64,000 nucleotides of DNA, taken from contig CM073591.1 of assembly GCA_037074705.1 (NCBI GenBank), forward strand, positions 133,059,032 through 133,123,031. Reading direction: 5' to 3'. The notes under the pieces are model-generated. The model did not search any database and was not told the DNA's origin. It saw only the letters and a list, made by a program, of their open reading frames with translations. Source of the stretch: Zhengitettix transpicula (taxonomy: Eukaryota > Arthropoda > Insecta > Orthoptera > Tetrigidae). This document shows positions 22,561-35,700 of the stretch, in pieces (positions within the stretch are counted from its first letter, which is position 1; every line of letters starts with the position of its first letter). The position numbers and the translations under genes are program-made.

Positions 22561-23060
22561 CATACTATCTGGGTGCCCGGGTTGTCATAATTAAACTCAG
22601 TGGCATCCATAACCCCAGATTTGACTCCAATCTCAGTTTTTTTTTATTATTTTTATAAAACATTCCTCCACCTCCATCCCTAAAGTTGGTCCCATTTCAT
22701 GCCTAAAGAGGTTGAAATTATGGACAAAAATATCTGGAGAAACGCTATCTCAGTGACCACGAAAAAGTTTCTTTCGACGCAAATATCAGCAATTTAATAT
22801 GCTTGATAATTTCCACCCCCGCCCCTTGGGGTTAAATGTTGAATGTCGTAATTACACTAACCGACATCTATAACCACCGATTTGACTCCAATCTATATCG
22901 GGAGAAAAACTATCTATCTCATTCATTTGGAAAAATATTTATCCGACGCAAATATCAACCATTTGAGCATGTTTGAACATTTCCACCCACGCAACTGGGG
23001 TTGGTGTTTTACACCCAGGATTTGTTCCCGGTTCGTAAGGCACATGTGGTTGATATTTGT
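22561..23060 (-). repeat. Degenerate tandem repeat, about 260-base unit (two units)
   Basis: ACCCCAGATTTGACTCCAAT near 22613 recurs as ACCACCGATTTGACTCCAAT near 22873, and the following C-rich segment CATTTCCACCC also recurs. The 20 bases at 22607-22626 are an exact reverse complement of 52331-52350, so the same family is present in CTPS intron 5. Confidence 0.65.
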
Positions 23061-24630
23061 TCCACGGGTGCAGATTTGTATGCGGAACATACACACACAC
23101 ACACAAACGTGTCGAGGCAAATGGTCGTCTGACAACTTGCTTCGAGCTACTAGAGCCTATTTCAAGCTGTCTCGAGCAACCAAACTCATTATATCAGTTA
23201 AGATGGAGCGTGACGAAGAAACTAAGTTATTATTTATTGTTATATGCTCTTAAAAGAAGAAAGAAATGCTTGAGATTTATGGGTACACCAATATAAACGA
23301 TTTTCTTAGTTAATTACGAGCGGAAACAAATTTTTCAGTATCACAAGGATGAGCTCAAAAAGTTTCGATAATCTTTTGGGTTTCATTTATGAAAAAGTAA
23401 AAAGCAAGACACTAATTTTCGGAAGAGTTAAACTTCCGCAGAGACACTGCTAATTTGTCTCAGATAACATTTATTTATACGTTTTATTAACGAAGTTTAT
23501 TCTATGGATGGATATATTATAATTTCTCTTCCTAGTCGGCGAGATTACTTTACAAACTCCAACAACTCGCTCAAAAATTTCTTTACTGACTTATCGACAA
23601 TGTTTCAACATTGGGCATTACCCCTGGAAAAGAAGCAGCATTGGTGAATCTTGTTCCGTGGGTCATGATTTCAAAAACTTTTAAATGGTGATCGTATTCC
23701 TGAATTATAATTTGGTCCAATAAAATTATATATATATATTATTTGACTTAACACCAGCATATACAAACAGCGTAAACAATGCTATACGCCGGGTAGCGGA
23801 AGGGACCGTATTTTTTGTCTTGACAATGCGGCGGGTGGTCACTGGGCAGTGAGTTAATGGTCAACCCAGATATTGAGAAAGGAATAATACTCAGGGGACG
23901 GCAAGGGTGGTTTATGTAAACACGAACAGGGCGGACGGAGATGCGAGTTCGCGTCTCATACACACACTTGAGGACGACAGCAACGAAGCGGGACGCGACA
24001 ACTGGCTGGCGACGGAGGTTTTTCGATATGTGCAGAAGAAGAAGTGACGCTGAAATTAATAATAAATTGAAATTCATTTAAATGGAAATCAGGAGTCTCA
24101 ATAATCGACCTTACCACAATGGTAACAGCTCAAATTTCTGCTGCAGTTTTCTGTTCTTCTTTCGGTGGGGGGCGTGAATCAAGTGAGCTTGACGTTTAGA
24201 AGAAATCACGTTATCTAATCAAAAAAAGCGTCAATTTCATTCCTAGCTCCACTCTTGTTTTCTGGTTTTCAAGAAAGCTCATACCGTCAGCCAAGAGCTA
24301 TTACTTTTTGTTACCACTGCTTCCACGCGGCATAGTTCTTATGATCCTCAGATATCTCCAGTAACTACTTCTAAGGTCTTCAGGGGACAGTTATAAGCTG
24401 AAAGGAAAAAAAAATTATTAGTTGATATTCATTAAACTGTTTTCTAAGGGGAAAAATATTTCAAATCAACCGCGAGGTTCATTATAAATTACAATATTAG
24501 GTTTATAATGCTTTAACTATTTTACAGGTTTCTCGGAACGTTTCCAGTCTCTTCACTACTACTTTAGAACAAGGGTAACATGAGGAAAAAGTGTTTCAGA
24601 AACATATGAAGTTATTTAGGAGGTTCTGAG
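23061..24630. other. Intergenic, nothing recognised
   Basis: Short AC run at 23089-23104 and TA run near 23727. No coding similarity. GC is locally higher near 23.8-24.0 kb without an identifiable gene. Confidence 0.4.
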
Positions 24631-24639
24631 TCCAATTTA

Positions 24640-25250
24640 TATGACATCACCAACAACTGAACAACAAGAGGCAAACCGTTTTTCACAAATTTGGAAATAT
24701 CCAAATTTGTTGTTGTGCTGTCGATGGGAAGCATGTGCGTATTCAAAGTCACGTAAATGTCAGTTCAGCGTATTATAACTATAAAATCTTTCATTCCACT
24801 GTTTTGCAAACAATTTCTTATGCTGATGGTAAATTTGTAACAGTTGATGTGGACGATTACGGTAGGAACAGTGACAATGACGTTCTTACTGATTCTAATT
24901 TTGGAAAAGCTTTCTATAAGAAAAAACTTAATTTTCGAGCGATTCGCTTACCAAATGTTGAACCTCTTACCTACGTGTTCGTTGCTGATGAAGCACATCC
25001 CTTAACTACAAAATAAACGAAGCCTTTCCCAATAAAAAATCGTATTTATAATTACCGTCATTCCAGGGCGCGACGGGCTGCTGAGTGTGAGTTCGGTAAT
25101 CTAACAAAAAATTCCGGGTCCTCAAAAATGCGATGATGGTAACTCCAGATAGAGCAGCAATAATAATTCTTGCCTGTTTCGTTCTTTAGAACACGACTAG
25201 AGAAAAAGAGGGAAACGTCCGAAATTCAGTGAACTTCTTGAACGTGAGGA
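24640..25250 (+). pseudogene. PIF/Harbinger transposase relic
   Basis: In one plus-strand frame the segment at 24711-25014 gives CCCAVDGKHVRIQS, SAYYNYKIFHSTVLQ, VDVDDYGRNSDN, SNFGKAFYK and LTYVFVADEAHPLTTK. These match HARBI1-like transposases, including the first two catalytic Asp regions (AVDGKH and DVDDYGR) and the VADEA segment. The N-terminal part and the DDE end are absent or broken after 25014. No terminal repeats found. Confidence 0.8.
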
Positions 25251-25618
25251 AGAAGACATTGATAATTCTGAAGCAGATTTTAAAGGATACAATGCTGCCT
25301 ATGATATTAAAATCAAATACATGGATTATTTTAATTCCAATTATGGCAGCATACCATGGAAATATAGTTTTCCTGACCCTATTTGAGGGTTGTGAAGTAA
25401 ATTTTGTATTGATTGTATAAAACTATGTAACCTTATTTTTAATTTCAAATAAAACAGTATTATATAGAATTATATATTATATAATAATAATATAAATTGC
25501 CTCTTTCCTTCACTCCATTTTAATTTATTAACAATACCCGTAAATCATTCTAATATAAATTATTTACTATATAAATTATTTACTATAGCAGCAAATAAAT
25601 TCACCTAAAAATACATAT

Positions 25619-26605
25619 TGTAATGCCAATTAATTGTTTGGACATAAAATTTGAATTGTTTGAAAGCGACAATGGAAAAGCGAGCTCACTTGCTTAGTTG
25701 AAAAGTCAAAAATGGCGTATGCGCGCTAAAACTCGAGAGAACTAGGAGTCAGTTGGCGGAAAAGAACATCGTGAGGAGCAGAACAAGTAATATAATTTAG
25801 GCAGAGACTAGACATCGTTAATGTATAACTAGTTAAAGTTGAAATTTAATACGAAGAAAATATTCACGTCGCAAGTATTGCAGCGTAAATATTGTAAAGT
25901 AAGAGCAGTTTAAGTCTACAGCAAAGAGCTAAAGAAAAGTTAGTTCGCTCCGAAAGAATAAACAGTTAAAATAAATCTTCAAGGAGCTACGTTACAGTTT
26001 ATGTACAAATCAGTAAAAGACTAATAAATCTACGAATCATAGGATTCCTGTAAGTCAAGCAGACATCAGATAGCTGACATTCAGGAGGATCATCCGAGTT
26101 CCTGGGAACCTATCAGTTTTGACTTCAATAGTGTAAAATCTGTGAGTCGACATTTTAAAATCAGTGTATAATTTTGCAATAGTGTACTTCCGAAACCAAG
26201 AAGGATGCTGGTACCAGCTGGACGGTATGTAAGTAACAAAACCAAAACTCATGATTAATTGTAAGCTTTAATTAAAGGATAAAGTCAGATTTAGTTCTCT
26301 TTTAATTGTCAATCACAGTTAATTTCTTTCTATCGAGATATTGTTTAGGTAAATTGTGAACTGTTTGTTAATAAGATTTTTAAATCAATTTGTTGTGTCC
26401 ATTATCAAACCCAGTAGAGGCCCTTAGAGAGAAAGATCTCAAATTTTGTTGTAATTATCTTTATTGCCACAAAATAAATAAATATTTTGTTTGTTAATTT
26501 TTGATTATTTCATTTAATTATTACCTAAATGGTGCTTTACGTGAGGTAAATTCTTCAAATTCTCTAAATATAAATTAAATAAAGCCTCAATGGTTGATTA
26601 TTACA
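25619..26605 (+). mobile_element. Solo LTR, 987 bp, at an ATAT target
   Basis: Begins TGTAATGCCAATTAATTG and ends GATTATTACA, with ATAT directly outside both ends (25615-25618 and 26606-26609). Internal words TATCAAACCCAGT and GTCAGATTTAGTTCTCTTTT are shared with the LTRs at 7.6, 49.3 and 50.4 kb. No internal retroelement sequence attached. Confidence 0.75.
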
Positions 26606-26618
26606 ATATATATATAGT

Positions 26619-27015
26619 TGTGTTTTCCTTGAGGTTCTGGACGATTTGGTCGTTCGGGCACGATGTAAGGCGCTTTAAAAAAAGTTGTATTAAGACTTTT
26701 TCTGTATACACACAAACTAAAAGTCCAGAAAAATCAAAAACAGTGGGAGCGACCTCTTCGAACATCTGCCACTCCACCTGGCCAAAATGAGACTAGCTCT
26801 GGCTCCAATTTTTCTGTTCGTCGCCAGCGTAAATGTCCAGCCCCTCCAAAACTCCTCCTGACGTTACGAGCCACTTGGCGGCTCCGCCACCAGAACGCGG
26901 CCTCGTGATCCTCTTGGCGACGGCATAAAAGCAGCAGGAAGCACGGCCTTAGTCTGGGTCGACGCAACGCCCGCCGGCTACGCACAGCACATGCGAAGGT
27001 ACGTGTTCCGTCACA
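26619..27015. other. GC-rich insertion of unknown type between TA tracts
   Basis: TGTGTTTTCC...CCGTCACA, markedly richer in GC than the flanks and bordered by TATATA on both sides. The open frame at 26734-27066 (minus) is Arg-rich and resembles nothing known. It might be a short LTR, but target duplications are not clear. Confidence 0.3.
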
Positions 27016-28430
27016 ATATATAATAAATATAAAAATAATTACCTGAGCCCTCTGATTCTCTCCCAATTTCTTCCCACAGTTGATCTATAATTTTATTTGA
27101 AATTGTCATTGGAGATATCAGGTTTTGCTTCTATCAGTCTAATTACTTTAAACAACGAAACTAAAAATCAATACACGACTGAATAAAGGGTAGAGTGCTG
27201 GGAACATGCGCAGTGCTGTTTGACTCGTTAGACAATACGACAAATTTTAAATATATCTGTCATCACCCGACACGTTGATATCTGTCACAAGCAGTCGCGG
27301 ACTGTTTCAAACAGTGTCTTACTGGCGGACGCGACCGTTTCGCCAGGTGTGCGGGTGTACATAAAAACCCCATGTGCATGCTTCCTCGAGTCGTCTTATA
27401 ACAAAAATGACTCGTCTCAAACTGTAGCCTGCAGTGTGTGTCCAGCCACTAAACGCGCGCGACTACAATTACTTGAGCAACAGTTCGCAACTCACGCGCG
27501 CTATGACCCATAACTGGTGCACACAAATGCGTGCGTATTTACAATTGTTTCTGCAACGTGCGTGAACTTCTTTGTTCATACAAGATGGCGGAAGCCGACT
27601 GATATTATGGCCTACTTGTAAACTTGTAATAACGAAGTCACATTACTTTATGTTCAATTTATTGATATCACTGCTGACACCACTTTTCATATTCTGGGTT
27701 CAATATTAAAAAACAACCCTGAGAAAATATTTTTCACTCTATAATTTATTCTTAGAGGATGTGTCGTGTAAATCTCTAACAGAGAACTAAACTTCATAAT
27801 GAACGAAGATTATATCAAAGAGACGTTATTTACGAACGTGGCGCATGAAAGCGATAGAAAGGTCGCGAGGAATAGAAAGTCGTGGCAAGATAAGATGCAC
27901 AGAACCCCAGTGCCTTATATTTGTAGTGGGGGTAAGCCCTTGTTCAGTATAAGACGAACCTTTGTTACGGCAACTTGTGTAAAACTATAGCGAAGCCATT
28001 GGCGCATCGAACTTTATTGTGTTCTGTTCAGGATTCTTTTTGTTCACCAATAACCTCATCCATAAAAGTTAAGAGCTAAGTTTTTGTGATAAAAATATAT
28101 TGCTGCTGTCTTTATAACCCATTCGTAATATAACCAATGCTTTTAGGAAATGTCAAGTGTTTTCTAATTTTAATTGCACTAAGGTCTTGAAAATTTACTC
28201 ATATTTTTAACATTTTAAGCAAAATGTGTGAGTTAAGAAATATACATTTATATGAACGAAAAAATGATAATTTACTTCTGAAAATATGTTTTCCCTGTAA
28301 GCAATATGAGAAAACATGGTTGTATGATTTACATGATGGTGTGTCATATGTGAGCATATGTGATTAGGATATTAACATATGGAGTGAAATAAATACATGG
28401 CTTTAAAATTGTGGAGCTTTCCTTTGGCTC
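27016..28430. other. Intergenic, nothing recognised
   Basis: The stretch at 27.2-27.6 kb is relatively rich in CpG. A 63-codon open frame at 27799-27990 has no recognisable homology and no supporting context. Confidence 0.35.
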
Positions 28431-28436
28431 GGATGT

Positions 28437-28724
28437 ATGAATTTTTGGAGCTGCAGTGAGGCACCAAGAGCAGGGGCACCAAACTCAGAAACCTCAAAAT
28501 CAAAATTAGCCAAACATGCATGGGAATTTAATCATAAATTCAATTTCCAGAAATTCCGTATAGTTGATTTCAAACCTTGTGTATTTAAAAGTAAATTTAA
28601 AGAATTCATCCATACAACATTCAGAAAAGTGCCCATCACTCTCACCCTCAACCCTAAAAATTTAAAGTCCCAAACATTTCAGTCAGCTGTGAAAGCCTCG
28701 ATAGCCCACTCTGGAATAAGCTGA
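28437..28724 (+). pseudogene. C-terminal endonuclease fragment of a third Penelope-like lineage (tentative)
   Basis: The frame gives KLAKHAWEFNHKFNFQKFRI and KSKFKEFIHTT, with spacing like the C-terminal part of PLE GIY-YIG nucleases (conserved His of the HxWE pattern and a later Lys-Glu). Stop at 28722. No RT found upstream. The match is by pattern only. Confidence 0.45.
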
Positions 28725-29700
28725 ATCTAGTTGGTTTGCTTTGTTAAGGAGTGTTTGGACTCTTGTGCTGAGCTCTGATTCTTAACCCTTTCCCTGAAGA
28801 CAAACAGAGTTTATTCTTTCCACGCTCTCATAATTCTCTTCTACTATAGACAATGAAACAAATTCTTCACTAAGTAATTCAATAAATTCATTACAATTCA
28901 ACACTATCTCATGAAATTTAAAAAACTAGGCTGGTAAAGGAGAACCTGAGATAATTTAATTAAAATATTTTCACACTAGTTTTGATTTTCAGAGTTCTAC
29001 ATCTCTTATGAACGAATTAGTAAAATGTTTATAAATGTTAATAAAAAAACATTGAATCAATCATATACAAGTTCAAAGTACTATTGCACATAAAAATATT
29101 CATTACATTCAAGTTCAGTGGACTCAAAATATTTGAGACAGTACTGAGCAACATTCTAAAATCAATATTTATTGACATCCATATGAATCATAATTGAACA
29201 TTTGGTATATGAATTATTAATTACTTTCCTATTCAGGATAAGAATGAGGATTTTACAAACCAAAAAAAGAGGTTCCTGATTCACACATCCTTAATAGTAA
29301 CCTTTTGAGATGAAACTAATCATTTTTTTATCTACTGAGCAATGGTAACTTAATCAAAATCTTGTTTAAAAACAAACATGAAATTTGAGTCATTAAAAAA
29401 TTGTGATAAACCATATTATTTAATTTGTTTTATTGTATAAACTGGATATAAATTAAAAAATCTTATCTGCATAAGCCAACCAATTTTACATATACGTCAA
29501 ATTAAGTTGAGAGGAGTAACCAGAGAAGATTACATGAATATAAATACAAACAAGGAAATTGAGCTGATATTACTGAATGAAGATAGGCTCAGAACAGTTT
29601 ATCAAATTGTGCTCATAAAGTTATCAAGGAGTCAGGGTATGCCATATAATTAGAAAAGGTCAACAAAATCAATTAGTTTTGTCATAATTATAATTTTTAA
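28725..29700. other. Region downstream of RPE, nothing recognised
   Basis: AT-rich sequence past the RPE polyadenylation signal without identifiable genes or repeats. Confidence 0.4.
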
Positions 29701-29703
29701 GCA

Positions 29704-29709
29704 TTTATT
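29704..29709 (-). promoter_or_regulatory. Polyadenylation signal of RPE
   Basis: The plus-strand TTTATT reads AATAAA on the minus strand, about 90 bases past the RPE stop codon. Position and match make it the likely signal. Confidence 0.5.
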
Positions 29710-29797
29710 GGTGTTTCAGCACAAGAAAATATGTGAAATTAAATTTTGTAAACATGCAATGCAACAGAAATGTTAGAAAATTGTGCTAAATTCAGTC

Positions 29798-32700
29798 TTA
29801 AGGGTGTTTACTTTTGAGTTTTATATGGTGTTCTACCTCTTGTCTCATAGCTGAAATAACTTCCTTAGGATCATCAGCTCCAATAACAGATGTACCTGAT
29901 ACAATCATATTAGCTCCTGCCTGAAAATTTTGTTATAGACAAATTAATTAATTTCCATTATCACTTCATAAATTCAATATATAATAGAAGTTACCACTCT
30001 ATATGTAAGATAATCAATATTCGATGGAAAACAGAATTGATATTTAAGTTAATCAAGAACATTATTAAAGAACTTTCCTCGATATAAACACAGTTTGAAT
30101 GTGAATTAATTCCTTAATGGATTCTCCTAATATTGTATTTATTCCTTAATGGAAGCTCCTAATACTTCATTCCCTCTACTCTATCCATTCCTCCACTAAA
30201 AACTATTAATTGTCCACAATAAGACTGTCTATATTTGCCTGGTCAGGAACTTGACCCGGTGGCCGAGATGGTTAAGGCGTCTGTGTACTAAGCAGACTAC
30301 GTGGGTTCAAGTCCCGCCTGGGTCAAATATTTTCAGTCTTTCCTTCTTCTTCCATCCTTCTCTCTGCTTTGAACATATGCTTTTCTATGTGCGTAATTCT
30401 TCGCCCGAGCATATGAATTCACATAAAGCGCAATCCTTCTATTTCTCCTATTTATTTCTATCCTTCCTCACTATGCAAGTTTGATTCAGATAGGAAACAT
30501 AGTTCAATTTTCAGAGACACTAACCTACTTTCTTGGAAGACAGGTGTTGTATGACCACAGTGTTGAACCAAGCAACTATGGGATTAGCCATTGTACAACA
30601 AAAATTAACATCCAACAAACACACCCACTAACTTTTTCACACAAGAAAATATCACAATGAAGAAAAAATTGCCTAGACTGTAAGGATGAGTTAGAAAGAG
30701 TTCAGTATCTGATGAGGCACAGCTTTAAGGAGAATCAGTGGGAATAACTAGTCAAAATTGTCAAAACCATAAAAAGAAATTGGTTAATTTGCTAATTGCA
30801 GTGTTTGAATTTGGAAAGTTTTAATTCAGTAAGGGTATCACTAATTTAAAGTTTATGAACTTTGTGTATAGAAATAAAAACATAAAATGTGGGCCTACTA
30901 CAAAAATGTAACCCCCACTTCCCCATTTTTTTCCTTACAAACAAAATAATGTATTTTTAATGTTTGAAGAAGTATTTTCTGCCATTGTAAAGTCAAATAG
31001 TAAAGGAAATTATTTGAATAGTGAAAGCTGTATGCAATTGCACTACTGGGTCAAGAAGAGAATTCCTATATTACTGATATTATAGCACAACAGATTCCTT
31101 GAACTTTATTTGGAATCTTAAATAATTTTAATTAAAATATCTGTATGTCAATTGACTAAATTCCAAGAAATTTAGAGTTTTAGCTTTTAATTAACATGGG
31201 TGCCTTCTTATAAATTGTGTTTACTATAAAATTATTTTTACAAATACTACTAACATAACTTTTCCCTGGAATTAGTAAGTCAACTGTGAATAAACAATTT
31301 AATTTTGAAGTCAATTATTACAAACCTTTGCACAACATTCAATAGTAGATGGTCCAACACCGCCATCTACCTCTATATCAAGATTTGGAAAATTGTTTCT
31401 TAGTTCTGACACTTTGCTCATCATGCCTGCCATAAACTTCTGACCTCCAAAGCCAGGTTCGACTGTCATCACAAGAATCATATCTGCATGATCAACATAA
31501 GATTCCACTTCCTTCACAGGTGTTCCAGGTTTTAAAGCCAAACCTACCTATAGAAACATATGGGACAAAAATAAAGGAAATTTTTTTAGACATAGTCAAT
31601 GCCTCAAAAATTATACTGAGAACAATAAATAAATTTACTCAGGTAAATATGATACTTCAAGTGATTATAAATGGCAAATTTTATGTCTCACTTTCAACAG
31701 TAAATTTTTTGTCATAAACTTGCTCCACATAAGTTACAATACAATATAATATGCAAAGGAGTTCTATATACAATTAGTGCATTCTGTTGAGAATTATTGT
31801 GGTAGTACCTTGCAAATTAGTAACACCTAAATCATATAGCTAATTACGATGAGAAATACTATTGGTTCCAAAATTAAAAAATCTGAATTTTAAAATAGAG
31901 AGCTATTTGAATAATTCTAAATTGTGCACAAGACATTTATAGGCAATTCAACATTGGAGATTTCCTAGCTTTTTGACTGTGAGCTGCTGTTGTTGAAGCC
32001 AAGAGAATATTATGAGGGACATTGTCGGATAATGTCCGACAATGCAAAGCCAGACCTAAAACAGTAATATTATGTGAAAATGATCTCTCTTCACATCAGA
32101 ATTTTGTAATATATAAGTGAATAACAAAGCTTGAACAACTAACTAATTGTAAAATCATTCATAAATGTAGCAAAATAAAATAAATGGTAAACGTCACAAT
32201 TAAAGCAGTGCTGCATTCAGCATTGCTTTAATAGTGACGTTTACCATTTATTTTATTCATACCAATTTAACTAAGTTATCACTTTCAGACAATGGAATAT
32301 TTGAAAAATGACGTCATCACTCAATCACCGTCATTTTTAATGCAGCCGGGTCCATTTAACAAGACTGCTAACCATCAGTGGAGTAGAAAGCTTATATGGA
32401 AGAATAGGCTTCTATGAGGAATCAGTGTACACAGAGCAGACATGAGTCACTACATTCCTCGATATTGCTACATCATCAATGTAGGTATAAGAACGTTGTT
32501 TTTCCTAGTGACAGCACAAACATTGAAGAATGTACTAGACAAACTTACTGCTGCATCCTGCCATACACCAACATAGCACTCGTGGCAAGCAAATTCACCT
32601 GCCACAAACAAAAAAGGGCAAGAAAGTTGAAAGATTGATTGAAAGATCTACGAACAATTGGTAAGTACTCAGAGTTTGACACACAATATGGTCTTACCTG

Positions 32701-35700
32701 TCACATGGCATTCATCGTGAAGATATAAGACAAGCCTTATTTGTGCCTACACCGAGCTCTCACTTGAAAAGATGAATGAAGCAAGAGTAACATCAAAGAA
32801 TTTAGCACAGTTTGTGAGGGATGTTGGTGTAGGGAGTCTACCAAGACTATCCAGAATGTAAAGACTGTTCGGTATAATCAAACAAAGCTGAGATCAATAC
32901 TGTAGTTCAACAAAATATTCTAACTGCAATTACTCTGGTCATGCACAATGTTTTGACATTTTTATGTCAATGCAACTTCCGAAAACGGCAAAACCACTAC
33001 GAGTCATTGTTTGAAAAAGCGAAAATCAAAAGTAAACAAACTTAATTTCATGTGAAGTGCCAATGACTGAAGTAATCCCTCACAATATGTTGACAACCTA
33101 GCAAACACTGCATTGCTGAAGTCTGTTATGTTTGAAACCCTCCATATCAACAAAAAAAACAGTGGTGTTTAAGCTAGATACCAAAGTCAACATGTTGCCA
33201 AAGGTTATTTTCTACAGAATTCCGAACACCAAACTCATTCAATCAACATCTTCGATGATCATGAACAAAAATCTTTGAAGAAACAAGACTGAAATGTCAG
33301 TGGCACCATGCATGAACTACTTTTCATTATTGTTAAACATCGCTGTGCAATACCTACAGAGTTTGCACACCTTAAGTTTTGGTTTATTCAACGAATGACT
33401 CCAACTGTATACACTATTGCAGAAACTGACTGTGACAAAGAAATTTCCAAAATCCAACTGAAGCAATATATAAAGCCAATATTATGATGTGTTTAGAAGT
33501 TGTCTACTGATAAGAGTTTGACATACACTTCAAGCCTGATGTGGTTCCACGAGTGTTCCCTGCATGCTCCATCCTAGTTACTCTCATACTTTAAGTCAAA
33601 GCCAGAATGGAAGATGACCAGATCATTTATAAAGTGACTGAGCCACCTGACTGGATGGACAATGAAAAATGAAATGATCACTTCACTGCACGATTTCTAC
33701 ATAATGGGGACGATTTCAAATTCTAGTCTATCTACATAGTTTGAACTCCGCACCTGAAGATTTTCAGCAATGAATGGACACTGTCTTTGCATATCTATTG
33801 TCAGTTCATCCATATTTTGATGATATGGCAAACAATGATCATAATAAACAATTGCGACTCTTTCAGAAACAGCACTTCACAATTTAAAGTGCCATCCCCA
33901 GAATACTCAAATAGCCCAGACATTTAAGTATTTAGGCCATCAACTTAATACTAAAATTAAGTCAATTAGTCCTGATTCCGCTAAGATTAAATCCATTGTC
34001 GATATGCCACCACCTCCAATTGATGTAGGTAAACTCACACAATTTTTTGGTATGATTACGTACTTGCAGAAGTTCTTGCCAGACATACCGATTGTAAGTA
34101 CTGTCACCGTGTCAAGTAACACAGTGTGAGTTTGGGATAGAACAACTGACTTGGCTTTTAAAGAGCCTAAAGAACTCGTTTAAACTGCACCTGTCCAGCA
34201 ATACTTTGATCAAAAGGAAAACTTTACTAATTCTGCAGACACTAATAGTTTTCATTTAGGAGCTATACTCCATCAAAGATACAAACCAATTGTTTTCAAG
34301 ATGAAGACACTCCTACACTCTCAAGAAAAGTATGCTCAAATTGTGAAAGAGCTCTTGGCTTTTTTACCTGTGAATAATTTCATTTTTACATCTATGGCCA
34401 CCATTTCACGATCAAAAAGCCACTACTGGACATCTTGCTGAGATTACAACAGATACAACTTCACACTTTGTTACGTTCCAGGGAAACAACAAACAATTCC
34501 TGAATTTTTATCTCAAGAACCTTTATCAGTCTACGATGACCCAAGATGATGGTAAGGAGTCCTTGCATCAGCAGGCTTTTTGTTCTGACACAATGGATTT
34601 CCGCATGAGCTGAACCAAAGGTTTTCAGTGCCATGTCCACTATCTTGGGGCTATTGAAATAGCCACGTCCGCTACCCGACACACAACAGGTCGGCATCTT
34701 GAGTTGGGGAACAAAAGGATATTCCCAGCTACAGCAAACATTTCCGAAAAGTAACAGAAAATTAAAATAAAATACTTGCATTACACTGTTGTACACTGAC
34801 TACTACTTAAGTATGCAGAAGCAATAGCAATGAAAACTACAACAGCTACTGATGTTATTGCTCAAATATTTATCAGATTTGGTATCCCTGAAGAACTTGT
34901 CAGCAACAATAGTGCACCATTTGATTTTTATGTATTACAAAATTATATGCACCAGAAGGGCTATGTCACAACCCAATAGCACCACTGAATGTGAAATCTG
35001 AAGAACAAGTTGAAAGAATGGTTCATACAATCAAAATATTGTTGGTAAAGACACTGCATTCAGGTGAAAATATTGAAAGAATTCTGATAGACACGAGATA
35101 CGTCAACAGTTGATGGGTTAAGTCCAGCTGTATTATTAATAGGTCGTAACCTTCATATGCAATTACCTGAATAACTATCATCTCATAACTTTCTTGAAAC
35201 GCAGCAAGAAAATATACAAATACTTCTGCTAAGTCTCTTAGTCAACTGCAACAAGGAGAAAAAGTCAGCTATTGGACTGGCAGAGTGTGGAAGAACATCA
35301 GTGTCTCCACCACTTTACCCCATCACACATGACACAAATTGCATCGCAATAAAATTCAATTGTGATCTGATGCTACATCACCTCATATACAATATGCATT
35401 TGAAGATTATGAATTCAACCTTGATTGTCCTGATGAATCTATGTCTGTTTCACCAGTGCCGCCACCACCTCAGCGTGCAAGAATTCAAACATTTAATGGT
35501 TGCCAGTCAACTTGTGAGACCCAAATATTATTGTTTATTGGACTCTTATAAATTCTTAAAGAAAACGGCATATTATGTACATGCTTTACACTAAAAAAAT
35601 GAATGTGCATTAGTTGTTTATTATTCCAACATAGACATTATTTTTTCTTAGATGTGACCTCAAAGCATATACATTGCACACTATTTTTATGAACGCTCTT

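Noticed and set aside
26734..27066. 110-codon Arg-rich open frame on the minus strand
   Set aside because: Lies in a GC-rich insert; composition explains the lack of stops and no motif is recognisable.
27799..27990. 63-codon frame as a possible small gene
   Set aside because: No homology, no conserved motif and no splice or promoter context that I could support.
30253..30325. A functional tRNA-Ser gene
   Set aside because: Folds well, but it is followed by the dispersed SINE tail, lacks the long variable arm, and partial copies with the same tail occur at 3.4, 53.8 and 55.55 kb.
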